Source: Campylobacter sp. RM12651 (GTDB lineage: Bacteria; Campylobacterota; Campylobacteria; Campylobacterales; Campylobacteraceae). From it: DNA of 64,000 bases. The notes beneath the pieces were generated by a model. That model was not told the DNA's origin. It did no database searches and was given only the letters and a program-made list of their open reading frames with translations. Both the position numbers and the translations under genes were made by a program. The stretch spans positions 930,001-994,000 of the forward strand of contig NZ_CP059600.1 of NCBI RefSeq assembly GCF_022369475.1, read 5' to 3'. Position 1 is the first letter of the stretch. Each line of letters begins with the position of its first letter. Of the stretch, positions 63,647 to 64,000 are shown piece after piece.

Positions 63647-64000
63647 CTACTTATATACCTTATAATGAATTTCTTGGATTACTTTATCTTTATAAATTAA
63701 AGCTATGAAAATAGTCTTACCAAACACTACATTTTTATAACAAATATTAGCATTTTTATAACACCTTAGCATTTTAAATTCTTTAAAATATTCATAAACT
63801 TCATAAGAGCTTTTATCCTTTATATTTTTATTAAGTGCATTGATTAAATTAATATCATCTACTAAAAAATAATCATCAAAATTAATCGTTTTAGCCTTTA
63901 TAATCTGCATTACAAGTTCATTTGGCTGTTTTAAAAAATAATCATAATATTTATAGGCGCAAAATACTAGCAAGATAGCTAAAACAAGTGCTTGGTATTT
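63647..64000 (-). CDS. Membrane protein of unknown function (5' truncated by window end), paralogue of its neighbour
   Basis: The frame is open to the window edge; the TTG at 63971-63973 is internal, since upstream codons read KYQALVLAILLVFCAYKYY, continuing a membrane helix like that of the neighbour. The visible part of about 117 residues has the end of that helix, then the paralogous YKYYDYFLKQPNELVMQII and a soluble domain ending EIHYKVYK. It converges on its paralogue with 27 bases between the stops. Confidence 0.55.
   Translation of the reverse strand, partial: KYQALVLAILLVFCAYKYYDYFLKQPNELVMQIIKAKTINFDDYFLVDDINLINALNKNIKDKSSYEVYEYFKEFKMLRCYKNANICYKNVVFGKTIFIALIYKDKVIQEIHYKVYK

Overview
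The window is chromosomal DNA of a very AT-rich member of Campylobacterota, most probably the genus Campylobacter. The support is a set of gene blocks I recognise from Campylobacter jejuni: oorDABC; nusA / HP0268-like / miaB / DUF374 / three PilMNO-like genes; rpsA-ispH-aroA-pheT-pheS with a divergent HIT gene; katA with an ankyrin partner; metG / small Cys-rich protein / fbp / mobB; Cj0977-like plus cmoB; and a single XerH-type recombinase. No rRNA, tRNA, CRISPR array, insertion sequence or prophage was seen.

Left part (1-30.2 kb; 27 genes on +, 7 on -). It holds the end of oorD and oorABC (2-oxoglutarate:acceptor oxidoreductase), a DASS/CitT dicarboxylate carrier, a lipoprotein/TM2 pair behind an 11-C tract, flavodoxin, prs, lactate permease, a DMT exporter-kdsA-ribH-nusB run, a heptose operon whose first ORF joins CcoS to GmhB in frame (gmhB-hldE-gmhA), a HisC-like aminotransferase and nusA. 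Then come the miaB operon ending in PilM/N/O-like genes, sodB, a DUF4198 periplasmic protein, a membrane-tethered thioredoxin-like protein, a divergent gluconate kinase/permease pair, a frameshifted TorA/BisC-type reductase with its cytochrome c, and an MFS transporter.

Centre (30.2-33 kb). Decayed tandem copies of the MFS 3' end, xerH, and about 1.3 kb of non-coding DNA with a Xer-site-like inverted repeat and gene debris. Gene orientation flips here from nearly all + to nearly all -, as expected where two replication forks meet. I read this as the replication terminus with a candidate dif site.

Right part (30.6-64 kb; 32 genes on -, 4 on +). xerH, Cj0977-like, cmoB, efp, rpsA-ispH-aroA-pheT-pheS, a di-haem peroxidase, argG behind a family-3 solute-binding protein (SBP), two more tandem SBPs, ankyrin-katA, a MurF-like ligase lacking its N-terminal domain next to a separate protein that resembles that domain, metG-fbp-mobB, prmC-M48 protease-ABC-F, YceI, a DsbA-like oxidoreductase, and two convergent paralogous membrane proteins at the window end.

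Regulation visible in the sequence: many convergent-gene hairpins; two intergenic poly-G/C tracts next to -10-like hexamers; two short leader ORFs with strong ribosome binding sites in front of the two SBP operons, one ending Arg-Leu-Arg upstream of SBP-argG; and a shared GTTAC-N5-GTAAC palindrome before lctP and at the SBP locus. The physiology suggested is organic-acid and amino-acid based (lactate, dicarboxylates, amino-acid uptake, fructose-bisphosphatase for gluconeogenesis), with gluconate as an extra carbon source and N-/S-oxide respiration possibly impaired by the frameshift.
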